From positions 38,873,194 through 38,937,193 of the forward strand of contig OV121086.1 in assembly GCA_921293015.1 (NCBI GenBank): a stretch of DNA of 64,000 nucleotides, read 5' to 3'. Positions 1-12,812 of this stretch are shown piece after piece (position 1 is the stretch's first letter; the number at the start of each line of letters is the position of its first letter). The notes under the pieces are model-generated. The model searched no databases, had not been told where the DNA came from, and was given only the letters and a program-made list of their open reading frames with translations. The position numbers were made by a program, and so were the translations under genes. The stretch is from Phorcus lineatus (taxonomy: Eukaryota; Mollusca; Gastropoda; Trochida; Trochidae).

Positions 1-844
1 GCCATTCCCCATCTAGTGTTTCTTTTTGTGGATTCACTTTGGGCATGACTTTCGATAGCATTTATGTCTGCTTCAGAAAGCTTTTTAAATCTCGTTTCAC
101 TTGTCATCACTGTTGCGTTCTCTTTGGGATTATCGTCGTGGCTCTCTGAGCAACATGTATGAAATAGAACTTGAGAATATAATTCAAGGATTTTATGTGG
201 TTGTATGATAACTTACATAATTGTATTTCCACAGAAAACGTTAGAAACTCATGCGAGGAAGGATTATTGTCATTGATTCGTTAATTTTCTATTTTTACCT
301 ATTTAAACAGTGTCATAGAATTGTATTCTTTATTTATATCTTTTGTATTTAAAATGGTAATGTGGTAGAATGCTAGATTTAAATAGTTTGTATAAAATTT
401 ATTTTCAGTGTGAGCTATCTCACCTTCATCGACAAAGTTTTTTAACTGAACATCAGACTCGGGACCTCGATCCTCTGCCATTTGCACGTCTGAAAAAAAA
501 AATTTATTTATGAAAAATCGTAAATTATATCGGCCTCTATTAATTGACAACTTATCCTAATACTTCTAATACATAACTAATCATTCAACATTATGCAGAG
601 TTTTCACTCAGTTGATTTTTTGTAATTTTTGTGTGCCTGTAAATTAGCTTGTATTTTTGTCATTTAAGAAACCTTTTTTTTTTTAGAAAAGATAATATTT
701 ACCTTCAGGGAAGTCATTCTCGAGTTCATTTGATTGAACTAAATCAGTCAATAGCTGCTGTAAATCTGTGTCATTTCCCAAATCAAACGAAGTATTTTCA
801 AGAAAAAAATTCCCGAAAGTTGGAGAAATATCCGATTCGGCCAT
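1..844 (-). CDS. KIAA1958-like (Crypton-derived) protein, 5' three exons, partial at left edge
   Basis: Read on the minus strand, coding exons are 844-703, 489-424 and 145 to beyond position 1. Donors GTAAAT and GTGAGA and two -CAG acceptors join in phase (142 nt, then 66 nt, then open). The protein starts MAESDISPTF, is acidic, and has MAEDRGPESDV in exon 2 and TRFKKLSEADINAIESHAQ followed by STKRNTRWGMA in exon 3. That last stretch resembles the N-terminal lead-in of KIAA1958/ZMYM/QRICH1-type proteins, domesticated or mobile relatives of Crypton tyrosine recombinases; the recombinase domain would lie off the left edge. The ATG at 844 sits in a near-perfect Kozak context (GCGCCATGG). An in-frame upstream ATG lies four codons earlier (856). 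Such genes are often multicopy, so this may be a mobile copy rather than a fixed gene. The match is from memory, and the exon structure is read directly. Confidence 0.72.
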
Positions 845-1400
845 GGCGCAGTGCATACCCGGTAGTAGCGGAGTTAGCAGCCGATAATTTTTTACTACAT
901 ATCGTAAATAAAAACACTTTCAAATGATGTATACGTTTCATTTTATTTATTTCCCAAAACTGTTTTCCAGTTCAAACTAAAACCCGTCTCTTTTATTACA
1001 ATCTTTACGGAAAACCCCGATTGAGGAATTCCCATTTTCTGTATTATTAGAAATTCCAGTTAAGGTCAAGGTCAATTAAAAAGAAGTTCCAACTTCCGGT
1101 GTGTAACAACATTTTTTTCTGCATTCATCGAGAAATGGTTGCATGTTTTTGAGAGCTCTCGTCCAATCAGAATCGCCGAAAAACGTGTAACAACATCATT
1201 TTGTAATTATTTATCATTGAACTCAAAGATAAATCCTCAACAAAAACAATTCCAATCCACATGCCATCTAGTCAAATTCTTACATAAGAAGCAAAAACTA
1301 AATGTAAGACCTTGGACACTTTTACTGAAGACCATACAATATTTACCAATTAAATGAATGGTTATGCTTTCAGAGTTTAACGTTCTGTGTTCTTTTTCAG
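845..1400. promoter_or_regulatory. Divergent intergenic stretch and 5' UTR of the minus-strand gene
   Basis: This gap separates the minus-strand start codon (844) from the first recognisable plus-strand exon (1401). The first 60 bases next to the ATG are GC-richer than their surroundings and are likely the 5' UTR of the KIAA1958-like gene. I see no convincing TATA box and no first exon or signal peptide for the plus-strand gene. Its true 5' end is therefore either short and hidden here or off the left edge, with the minus-strand gene nested in an intron. Confidence 0.35.
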
Positions 1401-4400
1401 GAACGTCTTCTAGTGGTTCATTACGACCTTCAAGTTCAGTGGTTGTCTATAACCCGGTGACCCCTATTTCATGTGATTGTGCTTTAAGTCTGATCAAGGA
1501 CTGCGTACTCGCTTTCGATCCGATTTTGGGATGTGCCACCGCAATCGTTGGAGTGGGAACAAGTAGTGGGTTTCTGGGAGGCATCAAAGCTGGATTAGAT
1601 TATGGATTTGCTTGTATTTTGGGTCCTCTGGCCCCCGTTTGTCCTGAGTGTGGAATAGCATCAACACTCTGGACAGCTGTAAAGTATGTAATAACAATCA
1701 ATTGTTATTTATGAATACATCATATATCAAGATCTTGAAACCGTCATAATCACAAAGTGACATGGAGTCACACTTAACAAACGTTGTCAGTGGTTTATTT
1801 TGAAAACGGAAATAATAACTTTTGCTGAAAAATTTCTATTACATGATCAAATATAGTTTTGAGACAACTTAAAGGCTATAGACATGGGCCTCCTTTCACA
1901 AAGTAACCTTAACTAAGGTTAACCTTAACTCCCATTTTTTAACATTGCACTAAGGTTACCTTAAGGACTTACGATCACCTTAGGGATTTGTGAAAGGAGG
2001 CCATGATGTTTGAAACAGAACAAATAACATGGCTGAAACTAGCCAATAAGTCAAACAAACTATAGTGTATTATTCCAAAGCAGACAGAATTATAGTTTGA
2101 TTGAAAGATTCATATAACTGGTATAGATGTAAATGGCATGTTTCATTAGGACCGAAAACATTTAATTGAAATATGTTTGCCATACAGGGATAGATATGCA
2201 AGCATGGTGAAATGTTTTGAATTCAAATCAGCTGAGCAAATGTTGGATAAAACTTACATGGTCCATTTTTAGGATAAAAACTACAAATATAATTGAACTA
2301 ATCTATTCAAAACATGTTAGATACGTGACGCATATGTTCATATTGTTTTTGACTTTGTAGTTACATTTCATGCGATTTGATGACCAACTGACGATTCTCG
2401 GGTGTCGACAAATAATGTGTTTTAACAGAAATGTTGGCTATCATGGTAACTGCCTTCTTCTTCACAGTTGCTTGTATAGTACAGCAACGAATTGCGGACC
2501 CAAAAGACGTCAACGTGCAGCTAATTCTGAAGTAGCTCAAGGTTTGCTTAACAGCAATGGACCTATGAGGAACTACCTCATCATGATGAAGGAGATATTT
2601 GGAGGAGAAGAAATGTATGTACGATAATGATCGCTTTTAGTTAGATAACACAGGCATTAAAACATCATTTGATAAGTTATATATTTAGAAACATCATTCT
2701 TACCCATGACTTATTGATACGATAATATTCTAAAAGCACAATTTGAAACATCTATTTTTAATAGTAACCTAGGCACATGTTGGGTTGTCACTCATCTATG
2801 ATCTGTTAGAATCCTTTAGAGTTCTATCATGATTGTCCTAACAGCAACTACCCTATACCTCGTTGGCCATTCAGCTGTTTCACACTGACATCCCTGCCAG
2901 AGAACACTTTTAAGCTAAAAAAATATCTACACATTTTGCGGCGTCGGTATCAAGGTTAAGCAAATATCGACCATTCTTTAAAGAAGGTCAGTCAGACTAG
3001 GCCTTCAATATTGGGTCAAATTGCCTGCTCATACCAGCACAAGCATTTATCCAAGATCCTGAAAAATATTACACACGCATAACAGCATCAGGCTTTGCAT
3101 TTGCACCATCACAAGTTGAAAAATAATGTTTACAAGTCTGAGAAAAAGGTCCTCGACTTGGGACTACATTGTCTCAGATTTGTTTCTGGGTTGAGGTAGA
3201 AGATATGACCAAGGAATTGTGGGTTGTGGCCAAACGTTCACCGGATATGACCCAGAAATTAACAGCCAATCAGTTGGTAGCGCTGTCAAATGTCAGACCA
3301 ATCAGATTCCTCTTGGACACTTCGTCTTATCGAAAAAACATTACTAACACCACAATTTCCTCTGTATAAATGAATATCTTCAAAGCAAACATTACGCGAT
3401 ACATTATGGTGTCTTAGGTACAACATATAAATAGCTGTTCCTGCTCATGGAGATAGGCCATTAAGGGCTCCATTTGAAAAATTGGTCAGTTTCCGCTAGG
3501 TCATTCTCTTCCCAACGTTACTCAAAAAAGCGATTTTTGAACTTCTAGGTTACTTAAATAATTTTGAAAGCCAGTGATAGTGATTGATATGTTATATTTT
3601 TTATACGGATCTCTACGGAAATCCGTCAGATCGTAGATGAGTGAAAACTGACAACCTAAAATAACCCTAGAGAACGAATCAATGATTTGACTTTAATAAG
3701 ATTGTTTTACCATATACTCTGAAATTCAAAGGAAACCGTTAGATATGATTAGCTGAAAAAGCGAAATTGTTCTCTATGAGCTGGAGTTTTCGCAAGACCA
3801 AATTAATCCATGAAGTAATATGGGTGTTAGAGAGGCTTACGGGTAAACCGACGTAACAGTTTAATTGGCTTATGCAATGCAATGGCCGGTTATTTCATTA
3901 CGGATTTTTCTGATAAAAATTCCCAGATGTGAAAAAGTGTATTCCATTGAAACATTCGGACCTCGGCGATCGTTAAAACTTAAAAAATCTTCATCTACAT
4001 GACTATGTTACCAACTCGCCTCAGCCGTCACTTTGCCTTAGTGTTAATCATTTCTCAACTTCCTCTTATTGAAAAGTGAATATTCTTATTAGCAGCATTG
4101 TCATAAAACTTTTTTGGAACAAGATTCTACAGAAAGGAAACTGCAGTTACATACGCCTTTTTGTCGGCAGTGTTATCATCACCTTTTGTCTCTTACTAGA
4201 AATAGTTGAATTTATAACAGTGATATGGTTTAATGGATCTGCTTTAACGAAACTGCAGTTAAATACGCCGTTCTGTTGGCAAATTGTTCTTCCTCTTTTG
4301 TTTCGTAATAAAAATTGTTGAATATATATAACATATAAATATATGAAACAAGATTCTACAAAAACGAAGTTGCGGTTAAACACGCCGCTCTGTCTTAATG

Positions 4401-7400
4401 AATATCCTCCCCTTTTATTTGGTAATAGAAATTGTTAAATATATATATATAACAGTGATATGACGGACCTTCTTGAAACACAATTCTACAGATAAGAAAA
4501 TGCAGATCAATACAAGTTTCTTTTCATAGGTTCAATGTGTACGACAACAGTTGGATGAACCCCTTTAATCTGGCATTGGCTGAAGACAGTGTGGAAGGTC
4601 AGTTCCTGTCCGAGAGCGAGATAATCTCCATCACTGCCCCCCTGAACGCGACTCTTGTACCCACGGTGCGCAACTTCTTGCTGCGCTGGAACAAGACGGT
4701 GTCGGCCTGGGAGGACGGGACTCTGACCACACTTGGTGCAGATGATGGAGTGATGGCCTACAACTCCATCATGTCCAGGTCTGAGCAGTTCCAGGCTGAC
4801 ATGGATTCAGCCAAACAGGTCAGTTGCTTGAATTGTTTACAATTCTTTGTACTTTTTGTAATTATTTTCTTATAATTCACTGGACCGATCACAATGGTTG
4901 ATGCTATCTTTCTCTGTGACAGTCATGCTGTTGTTGTTCACGAAATAACTAATGACAAATGTATATATTTACAGTGAATATGTTTTCTTACCAGCGTGGA
5001 TTCGACTCCATCTTTGACGAATTTGATAATGCTGTTACTGTCTACAAAGAAAAAGAGAAAAAGGTGAGAACAGTGTAACGAAAGTTGCCATGTTAACATT
5101 ATCAAGTGTTAACATTTCTTTATTACCCATGCCTATCAATGTGAATCGCAACAATACAACAGGGCCTTATCCCGTGCTTGATAAAACTGGTATGTGCATT
5201 TATGAACATTATGTCACTACTTATGTTTCAACTGTGATATGATGCCCAGGGCGGGAAAGAGGATGGGGTTTGTGCCAAGGTTCGAGTCCGCATTGTCCAG
5301 GAGCTTGTTCTGACCAGAGACGCATTCAACGCTCGACTGGAGATGGAGAACGGAGAACTCTCAGCTCTTCAGAACATCAACGTCACCGTCTACATTCGAC
5401 CCACTTATGGAGACGAAACCTACACAAATGATCTTTTCTCTATTGGTAAGCGTACAGTCTTTCAAGAGTTACTAACGAAATACGGTCAAGTTATATGTTC
5501 TATACATTTATACAAATAGATATGTTGATATTTTGTTTGCCTTATTTCAAAAATTAAATATACTAAAATGAATATTATTGAGTTATGCATCATTTTTGCA
5601 ACATCAAGCTGTTAATTTTCACCTGTTTGATACGTGATTCTGAACACACCTAAAAACACGCTCATTTCATCTTCTCTTGATAATTTTACTCCAGGAAAGC
5701 CAAGTGTTGTTGGCATCACAGCAGTGGATGGAACTGGTCAACTGGCCCAGGACATGTCTGGGACGGCAGAGTGGCTCATCATTCCTTATTCGACAGCTGC
5801 AGTCAAGGAGGACACGCTGTATGATGTGGGGGGAACTCTCTCCTACACTGTGGACGGGTCTGAGTTCTCAATCAGTCTCCTGCCAGATACGATCACAGTG
5901 AAACCAAACCCTAGCCTTATTGTCAACTATTTCCATGAGAAATACGTACAAGGCGATGACCCTATGACTGCAGATGTCAATGAACCAATCATACCCTTCA
6001 CTCTAGCAGTATCAGTAACAAATGGTGCGTACGGCGTGGCACGGGCACTAAAGATCACCTCAGGTCAACCTGAGATCATTGAAAATGAAAAGGGTTTGTT
6101 GGTGTCCTTCAAGATCATTGGTGCCCAGCTTGGATCAAACCCCGTGACTCCTTCTCTAGCAATAGACTTTGGTGATATAGCTTCATTTGAAACCAAAACT
6201 GCTCGCTGGTTGCTCACGTCGTCTTTGAAGGGAAAATTCTACAACTTCACAGCTACTTTTGAGAACATCAATCCACTTGGTGATCCTCAGCTGTCTGTTT
6301 TAGACCATTTGGGATACCACGAGTTGGTTCACCTGGTTCGACTCGAGACTAAAGAGGATGAGCTGGATGACTTCCTTGTCAATGATGTCTTGGACGAGGA
6401 TGAAATGCCAGATGTTGTTTATGACAGCTCCAATGGATTTTACTCCAGTCCTGTTGTAGAAGCTACCGTCCAAAGGTTTTATCTTCAGAATGTCGAGATT
6501 GATGAAACACGGAGTTACAGCCATGTCAATCTAAGTGCACTTGTTCACACTGAAGAGCCTTCAACTTATTTCTACATTCGTCTTGTAAACAACATCACTA
6601 GAGACAGCACTAGCGAGTCATTGCTACAGGCTGTAAGACATGATGGAAAAAACATTCTCGTTGACAAGAATGCTTGGCAAACGTCCTACTATCATGACAA
6701 CTTTTATCTTCACATCTTTGATATCATCGGTGTCATCAACGGTTCAGCAACTGTTTCATACTCACTATTATTTGGTCCCCGTAATATGTTCAGTCCAGTC
6801 TTTGCACAAGAGAGTTATGAAGTTGAAGTGACCATGAGTCAAACTCAAGGCGTTGTCACGAGGGTATCAGCCACTGACCGGGATCAGAATTCCAGGCTCA
6901 AATTTGCTGTGCAAAACACTTCCTCATTTTCTGTTGACGAATTAACTGGACAAATCCGAAGTCTCGTTTCCATGGTAATTGGATCCTATGAATTCTCAGT
7001 GTCAGTAACAGATTCTGGTCGACCATCTCGAAGCAGCACGGCTACAGTAGTTGTCACCATCACTGATGGTATTCCTGTTACTTCCACTACAGATCAAACA
7101 ACCCAAGAGGAGATGTCAACCACGTCTTCATCTGATGCTACAAGCTCTACATCTCCACGCACAAGATCAACCCCTTCTTCTGGTGCCACAAGCTCTACGA
7201 CCACTGATACAGTTGATGATAAAACATCGTCCTCATCAACTTCTAGAACAACTGTCACCACCATTTATTCCCCAACTGATTCAAGTTCAAGATTTAAATC
7301 AACTGAGGTGACTTCAGCCATGGCTTCCAACACAACCGTTCCCATCAACACTGCGACCGCGTCTATTACGGAAACAACACCAAGACCATCACGACCTACA

Positions 7401-7505
7401 ACTGCCGGTGTGTCAAAGTCCAACAGGCAATTTCCAGTCGTGGCTCTCATAGCTGCCGCTTGCTTTTTGAGTTTATTGATCGTCGTTGTTGCAGTAACAT
7501 TTTAA
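1401..7505 (+). CDS. Large secreted/cell-surface protein with cadherin-like repeat, 3' six exons
   Basis: Six exons, 1401-1683, 2468-2614, 4530-4818, 4995-5063, 5250-5445 and 5695-7505, have GT-AG borders and matching phases, giving about 931 residues in the window. The first visible exon starts mid-codon after a polypyrimidine-CAG, so 5' exons are missing. Order of parts: a cysteine-rich start (residues 20-110); a mixed region; a long beta-rich ectodomain (about 329-690) with many N-glycosylation sequons; one cadherin-like repeat (about 692-786) with SATDRD, a VDELTGQI segment and a terminal VTDSGRPSRSSTA; a Ser/Thr-rich stalk (about 787-905); and a final hydrophobic stretch beginning FPVVALIAAACFL and ending at the stop. 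With no cytoplasmic tail, the C-terminus looks like a GPI-anchor signal or a tail-less membrane span. Family identity beyond cadherin-like is unknown to me. An adhesive or extracellular matrix role is inference. Confidence 0.88.
1886..2002. mobile_element. MITE with GGCCTCCTTTCACAAAG inverted termini, in intron 1
   Basis: The 117-bp stretch begins GGGCCTCCTTTCACAAAG and ends TTTGTGAAAGGAGGCC, its inverse, and its middle is also palindromic (AAGGTTAACCTTAA and AAGGTTACCTTAA). It lies between exons 1401-1683 and 2468-2614 of the plus-strand gene. Relatives occur at about 42638-42700 and 53888-53950 inside the B and C duplication copies. No coding potential, so non-autonomous. The superfamily cannot be assigned from the termini alone. 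Confidence 0.75.
4079..4520 (+). repeat. Degenerate intronic tandem repeat, about 115-130 bp x 4
   Basis: A motif reading roughly ACTGCAGTTAAATACGCC recurs at about 4140, 4255, 4372 and 4498. Each occurrence is preceded by AACAAGATTCTACAG-like sequence and followed by a pyrimidine-rich then TATATA-rich tract. The array abuts the acceptor of exon 4530-4818. Unit length drifts (about 112, 118, 128 bp) as AT microsatellites expand. ORFs on both strands here are repeat artefacts. Confidence 0.7.
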
Positions 7506-8225
7506 TCACTTTGTCATTTCAACGTAGCATGTAGCACATACCTATTTCATACATGTTTATATCTTTATATAAAAATATATTTTTATACATATATATCTAT
7601 ATCTATTTCTTCTCCAGTATTCATAAAAAATTTATTATTATTTGTTTTCCAATAATAAAGTATGCGTCTATGACCATATCATTCGGCAACTTGTCTTAAA
7701 CAAAAGAGAGATGTCACTACGAAACAAACTTTGTAATTAAAAGAGTAAAATAATGTATGTAATATAGATATATTTTATTCCTGGTAGTGAGACAGGTATA
7801 ACATGTTCACTGAATCTCTCATGATTATATGATAGCATTTCCTTTAATGTTTTATTCAATAGCATTAACCAAAAGAGTTGTTATTAAATTGTTTACATAA
7901 GGTTAGATACGGTTTAAAGATTTTTCAGTGTATGTTAGTTTAGAGATGTTAGTTTAGTCCTTAATGCCCATGCATATATATTGCTTTATGAAAACGAATG
8001 CATATTCAAACATGTGCATGTGTATATTCAAGAAACAAAGAGATTCAGGTGTGCCTTTTAATCAATTTCCTTTTTTCTCTCTTTATTTTCTGTATGTTTT
8101 GTATTAAATTGTTTAATCTGACTGTATACATGATGCAAATGTGAAATGTAACTATTATGGAGAGGGTTTGATAAGGTGGACAACTTGTGCCTTATCCATT
8201 TCACTTCTGTGAATAAAATATGTTT
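7506..8225 (+). terminator. 3' UTR and polyadenylation signals of the surface-protein gene
   Basis: After the TAA at 7503-7505, AATAAA occurs at 7654-7659 and again at 8212-8217. An AT microsatellite lies at about 7565-7612. Either signal could end the transcript. The second follows a GC-richer block (AAGGTGGACAACTTGTGCC at about 8175) and is a good candidate for the distal site. Confidence 0.55.
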
Positions 8226-9570
8226 AAATCAAATCAAGGACTGCATCTCCTGCTACTTGTAACCACAAAGGGACAACGACATTGATATCATCCTTGAACA
8301 CGCCATTGCCTAAATGTCTCCGAGAGAAACATTAAGTCGCAGAAAATGTCATCTTTGTTGTGAAATTATATAGAAATATTTAAGTCTAGTCGTTCATCAG
8401 TCTGTCTTAAGGAAACTATTGATCAGCAACTGACTTATCTATCTCCCGATAATGTTTGAAGATATTGATATCTTATCAAATATCTTAATCGTTTTTTATG
8501 ACTGTATGAATATGAACAATTTTTTAAAACAAGATAAAATTGATTAAAACTCAAATACCACCACCTAAAGCTGGAGTATATTTGTAGATGTTTGCGGCCA
8601 AGATTGTTTATCATTTAAAAAAGTAACCTTATCTTATCTTTAACACTAACACACAATGATGAAGTCATAAAACATGACAGGTGAAATTCGAGTCGTTCTG
8701 CAAATTATGTTGAAAAACATCAGGTGCTAGATATCTCTAATCACTATGTTTGCATCATCATCAAAGTGTATAAAGCAGGCGAAATCAAGTCATAGATAAA
8801 ATTTCTCAAGGCAGAATTGAATGACCTAGTGAATTTATTATTTAAATAGAAATAAGTACTCTTAGTTTCTTAACTACAATCAAACTAGGTAAATTTACAT
8901 ATGCTTCGCAAATTTGGTCATCGTCGGTAATTGTCTTCAAAAGGCACAATCTATGTTATCTATTGTGATGAGATGTTTTAAATATAAATTCTAATGAACA
9001 ATCCTTACTATGTAGGTATTTAATTTGGAAACTGAGCATAAAGTGTGCAAATAAGGACAATTAATATATCTAATGATTATAGAAGTTTGAAAAAATTTAA
9101 TGAGTTTAAGAGACATAGTTTAATATTTTTGTAGCTACAAACATTAAAAGTTACAAAACCTTTTTAATATTCGCATTCATAATGGGTTGTAGAAGTTGAT
9201 TTTCAACGAGTTTGTTTAATGGGGTAATATTTTTCAGACTGGTATTAATGCTATTTAGAGCTAGAGTGTTCTTTGAGTTGTACAAATATTTAATGGGGGC
9301 AAAAAGGTCACTACCTTAAAATCTATTTTATACTTTTTCATAGAAAACAAAAGTCAAACTTAAATGTCCTTAACCTGGTGGTAGACTTAACTGTGATAGA
9401 AAACACGTGAGAAATGTCATATCATAAAAAATGTAAGTTTTTAATTTTAGCGGTAATAAATGATACTATACGAGCTGCCGATCCCATGTCTCGTTTTTTG
9501 TCCAAAGAGTGGACTCCAAAGATAAATAAAAAGAAAATCGATTCCAATAAAACTTATTTTTGTGTCAACG
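8226..9570. other. Intergenic DNA, nothing recognised
   Basis: AT-rich sequence without an ORF of credible composition, an RNA gene or a clear repeat. The small plus-strand ORF at 9414-9596 is low-complexity and ends in the adjacent repeat. Confidence 0.6.
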
Positions 9571-9574
9571 GCCT

Positions 9575-9750
9575 ACCAAGAGTAGTCACGGCTTAGCAAC
9601 ACTGAAAAGCGGTTTAACAACACCAATAAGAATTTTTACAACACTTTTCAGCAGTCTAACAGCACCATTCAGCGGTTTAACAACACCAAACATCGGCCTA
9701 CCAGACAGATCAGCGGTCAAACAACACCAATAAGTGATTTAACAGACACA
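9575..9750 (+). repeat. Degenerate short tandem repeat (AGCGGTTTAACAACACCAAT type)
   Basis: Units such as AGCGGTTTAACAACACCAAT, AGCAGTCTAACAGCACCATT and AGCGGTCAAACAACACCAAT recur at 20-35 bp spacing, with GGCCTACCA twice (about 9568 and 9693). Non-coding. Confidence 0.7.
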
Positions 9751-10706
9751 CAGTCAGACGGATGGTTTATAATTGAGATAATTGAATATAAATAAATGTA
9801 CAATGTAAAACGGCATGAAAATGAGCCACCCGCTAAGGGTTATGAGAGACGAGATTAAGAGAAATATAGATATAGTTTAATACTATAAATACCATACATT
9901 TTTCATTTTACCAATGTCGAGGCTTCAAAATCAAACATATCTGCAAAATGTATCTCAAAGTGTACATGGTAAATGACAATTGAACTACAACTTCGTTGCT
10001 TGAAGTTATACATGTAGTCATTTGAATTTCAACAACTTTCAAAACAGAAGAGAATCGCAGGAGGTTGCAGTGAAACAGTACATCTTTCAATACTTATAAT
10101 ATCCAGTTAAACAGTGTTTTTACACATATAAAACTTTGCATAGGGGTCATGGCACTGATTATTGCTTTCAACCTTATTCAAATTTTATAAGAAAACTTCG
10201 AAATTGTCAAGAGAACCAAACTGACTAATGTTATAAAATATATTTTCACAGCTAACAGTTAATGTAAATCAAACTACAATCATATTAATGTTGTCATGTC
10301 CAAATACAAATTCAATCTGTTGTAGACACAGGTTCTTTAATCATTTTGGCTTTACTCCATTGAAAACAAATTTTAAGACGAAGTTCTTCATTCGATTATA
10401 GTTGACAGGTTATTTAGGGGTATCTGCCAGATCCTTCAGAAACTCTTCTTCAGCATCAATGAACTGACTCGATATCGTGTTAAACAGAGAGCTGTATGGA
10501 CTAAAACAGTACATGAGTGTGCTTAAAATGCAAACTATAAGGCAACAAACGTGCTTAAGTTTAAAATGAAACATTACTGAAAGATTTGAGTTACTTCGGG
10601 CTGGCCTTCGGAGTTGAAATGAAATGAATTTCTTGGAGGTAAACTTTTTTTAAGTGAGTGATTTTTAGATTTTAAAGAGATATTAATTACATGAAACAGT
10701 TCAATA
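9751..10706. other. Intergenic DNA, nothing recognised
   Basis: AT-rich, with no coding, RNA or clear repeat signal. The 60-codon minus-strand ORF at 9908-10090 has no supporting feature. Confidence 0.55.
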
Positions 10707-10910
10707 CTGCTGTAGCGCAGTGGTTAGCGCATTCAGCTTCAGATCAAAACGTCCGGGGTTCGAATGCAGGCAGGGGCTCGGCAACTTTGCCTGCAATAGA
10801 CAAATGTTCTACATTCAGTAAGGTTGGTGTGCAATTCTTCATTGAATTAATCCCCAAATAACCTCATCTGAATACTACTAGCCCCTTCTTCAAGCAAAAA
10901 ACATTTCTAT
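10707..10910 (+). mobile_element. tRNA-derived SINE
   Basis: An A-box-like TGTAGCGCAGTGGTTAGCGC (10711-10730) is followed about 28 bp later by a B-box-like GGGGTTCGAATGC (10754-10766). This is the standard internal RNA polymerase III promoter layout of a tRNA. The cloverleaf is imperfect, and a non-tRNA body runs on to an A-rich end near 10905 (CAAGCAAAAAACATTTC). That fits a SINE better than a functional tRNA gene. I would not assign an anticodon. Confidence 0.75.
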
Positions 10911-12812
10911 ATGTCACGTCTTTAAGAATTTAAAAAATCGGACTTACAACACTCTATCAATTGAGAACGTCAACCATCAGCACATATCAGACGCTTTCGC
11001 TCGTTTCATACTAAATCATTAACTCGTTTATAAAAAATAGTATTGAATGGAAGGTCGCTTCCCATCCTCTATTATTCTCATCAGAACTGTGCAATTAATA
11101 GTCAAGGCCAAAACATCTCATAGGAAAAGGAATTTATTTCAAGTGTTAAAGTAAAACATAACATAGCAATTATTTCATGAAGTTTGATTATAACAATATA
11201 AGCTATGAATAATAAAGAAAAACATTAGGGATCCGACGCGGTGTTTCAGCAGATACATGTATGTCTGCTGATCTCTTTCTCGTTTCATGAAATCTGATAT
11301 TCTGGTTACTGTCTCAATCGATTTCAGCTTCTTTGATAGAAAACTGTTCAACGACTTGTGAGCTGTAGATAAAGATATGCGTGTGACATGTCATCTACCA
11401 CTTAATAACACCAACGCATGCTTAATCTTCCATTTAGCTAACCATTCATTGTAATAATAGTTGCACATGGAAATTGGCCATTATCTCTTTAACCTTTATT
11501 GCAACCTCCAAGTCAGGGCGCCTTCCCTTCGAGTACCTCTACGGTAGTAGCCCTGCCCTCACTTGCGGGGGAATTGACGTCATCGATAATTTCGAACCAA
11601 ATTGTTATTTTACATACAAATAAATTCGTTCGAGAGTGTGTTTTAAACGTTAGGCGTATGAAATTCTATGAATATTACAAAAGTTGGTGTAATTTGCTTC
11701 AAATATAATTTTGTATTTGATGAGTATATGGTGGACAATTTGTTATGTTTGAAAAATTCAAAGACAACTTGATAAAATAATAAAAAGTTTCGTTTGCCGT
11801 ACTCATTTCTTGAGTCGTTGTTCGGAGTTGCATTGTGAATCCTATGAGTTAGGAGCTTCACTTTTAGAGCGTGCCATCAATCGTTAGTTGCACGCGCTGT
11901 GTTAAAGCTTTTTCACCTTGAAGCCTTCTGATGGCAGCGAGTATATTAGTGACGTCACGGAGCGGATACTCGCTGTCTGGAGCTAGCCTTTATTGTATAA
12001 AAATGGTAATAGATGATTAGTACTTCATACGTTTTGCTATCCAATTTAATGAGATTTAGGGAGTGCAGTTTCAGTTCCAACTACATAAATGAACTATTTC
12101 TTACCACTAAGATATAAAGAGTGAAAATGGAGTTTATATTAAAGCTTGAAATGATAATGCTTTCGTTGAAAGACGATATCATATCAAAATGACTTTTACA
12201 CTGCCGTTGGGGTGAGACCATTATCAAGAATCTCGACACTGTATCTGACGGTAAACGTGTTGTGTTACGTTGTCTGTATCGTGAAATGTACATGTATCGC
12301 TGGCTTAAGCATTTTTTTCCACAAAAATCAAGGTTCCATTTTATTTCACATCGAATTGTACCGTAGCGGGATATTGTGATACGTACTGCACCATGACGTG
12401 TCTCTATCGTCACAACCCTTAGTACAGTGTTATGGTACTTGCAAGCACAGGTTGGAGAAAACGTTTGCATTACGACTGCTAACCCGTTAACTATGGGATC
12501 AAATGGTTGGTTTCCTCAACTGGTTTCGTCAAGAAGGATGAATCATTTATTAAGATAAACAAGCGAAACGTAGAAGACTTTTCTCATTACAAAATCAGCC
12601 AAGCATTTATACTAAGCATTGATAAGACGATATACAATAATTTGGGTATGTATAAAATGTTTCTATACACGACTTATAACATGTTAGTATCGATATGACG
12701 TGTAAAATCTGTATAACTTTTTTGTTGTGTAGAATCAAGATAAGAATCTTGGTATGGAATGTTAATTCAAGAGTGATTTATATATGTTCCATGTAAAGTT
12801 CATTACACCATA
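10911..12812. other. Intergenic DNA with one hairpin
   Basis: No gene recognised. A stem GCAGCGAGTAT / ATACTCGCTG (about 11934-11976) encloses a CRE-like TGACGTCAC. The region 10990-11100 resembles the CTCGTTTCATACTAAA-type foldback repeats common in this window. The 129-codon minus-strand ORF at 12081-12470 has no recognisable motif and I do not accept it as a gene. Confidence 0.5.

Noticed and set aside
6300-6524. Minus-strand ORF inside the surface-protein exon
   Set aside because: Shadow of the coding exon 5695-7505.
10707-10780. Functional tRNA gene
   Set aside because: A and B boxes are good, but acceptor and anticodon stems do not pair convincingly and a SINE-like body follows.
12081-12470. 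129-codon minus-strand ORF
   Set aside because: No recognisable motif, no start context, no splice signals, and composition like surrounding non-coding DNA.
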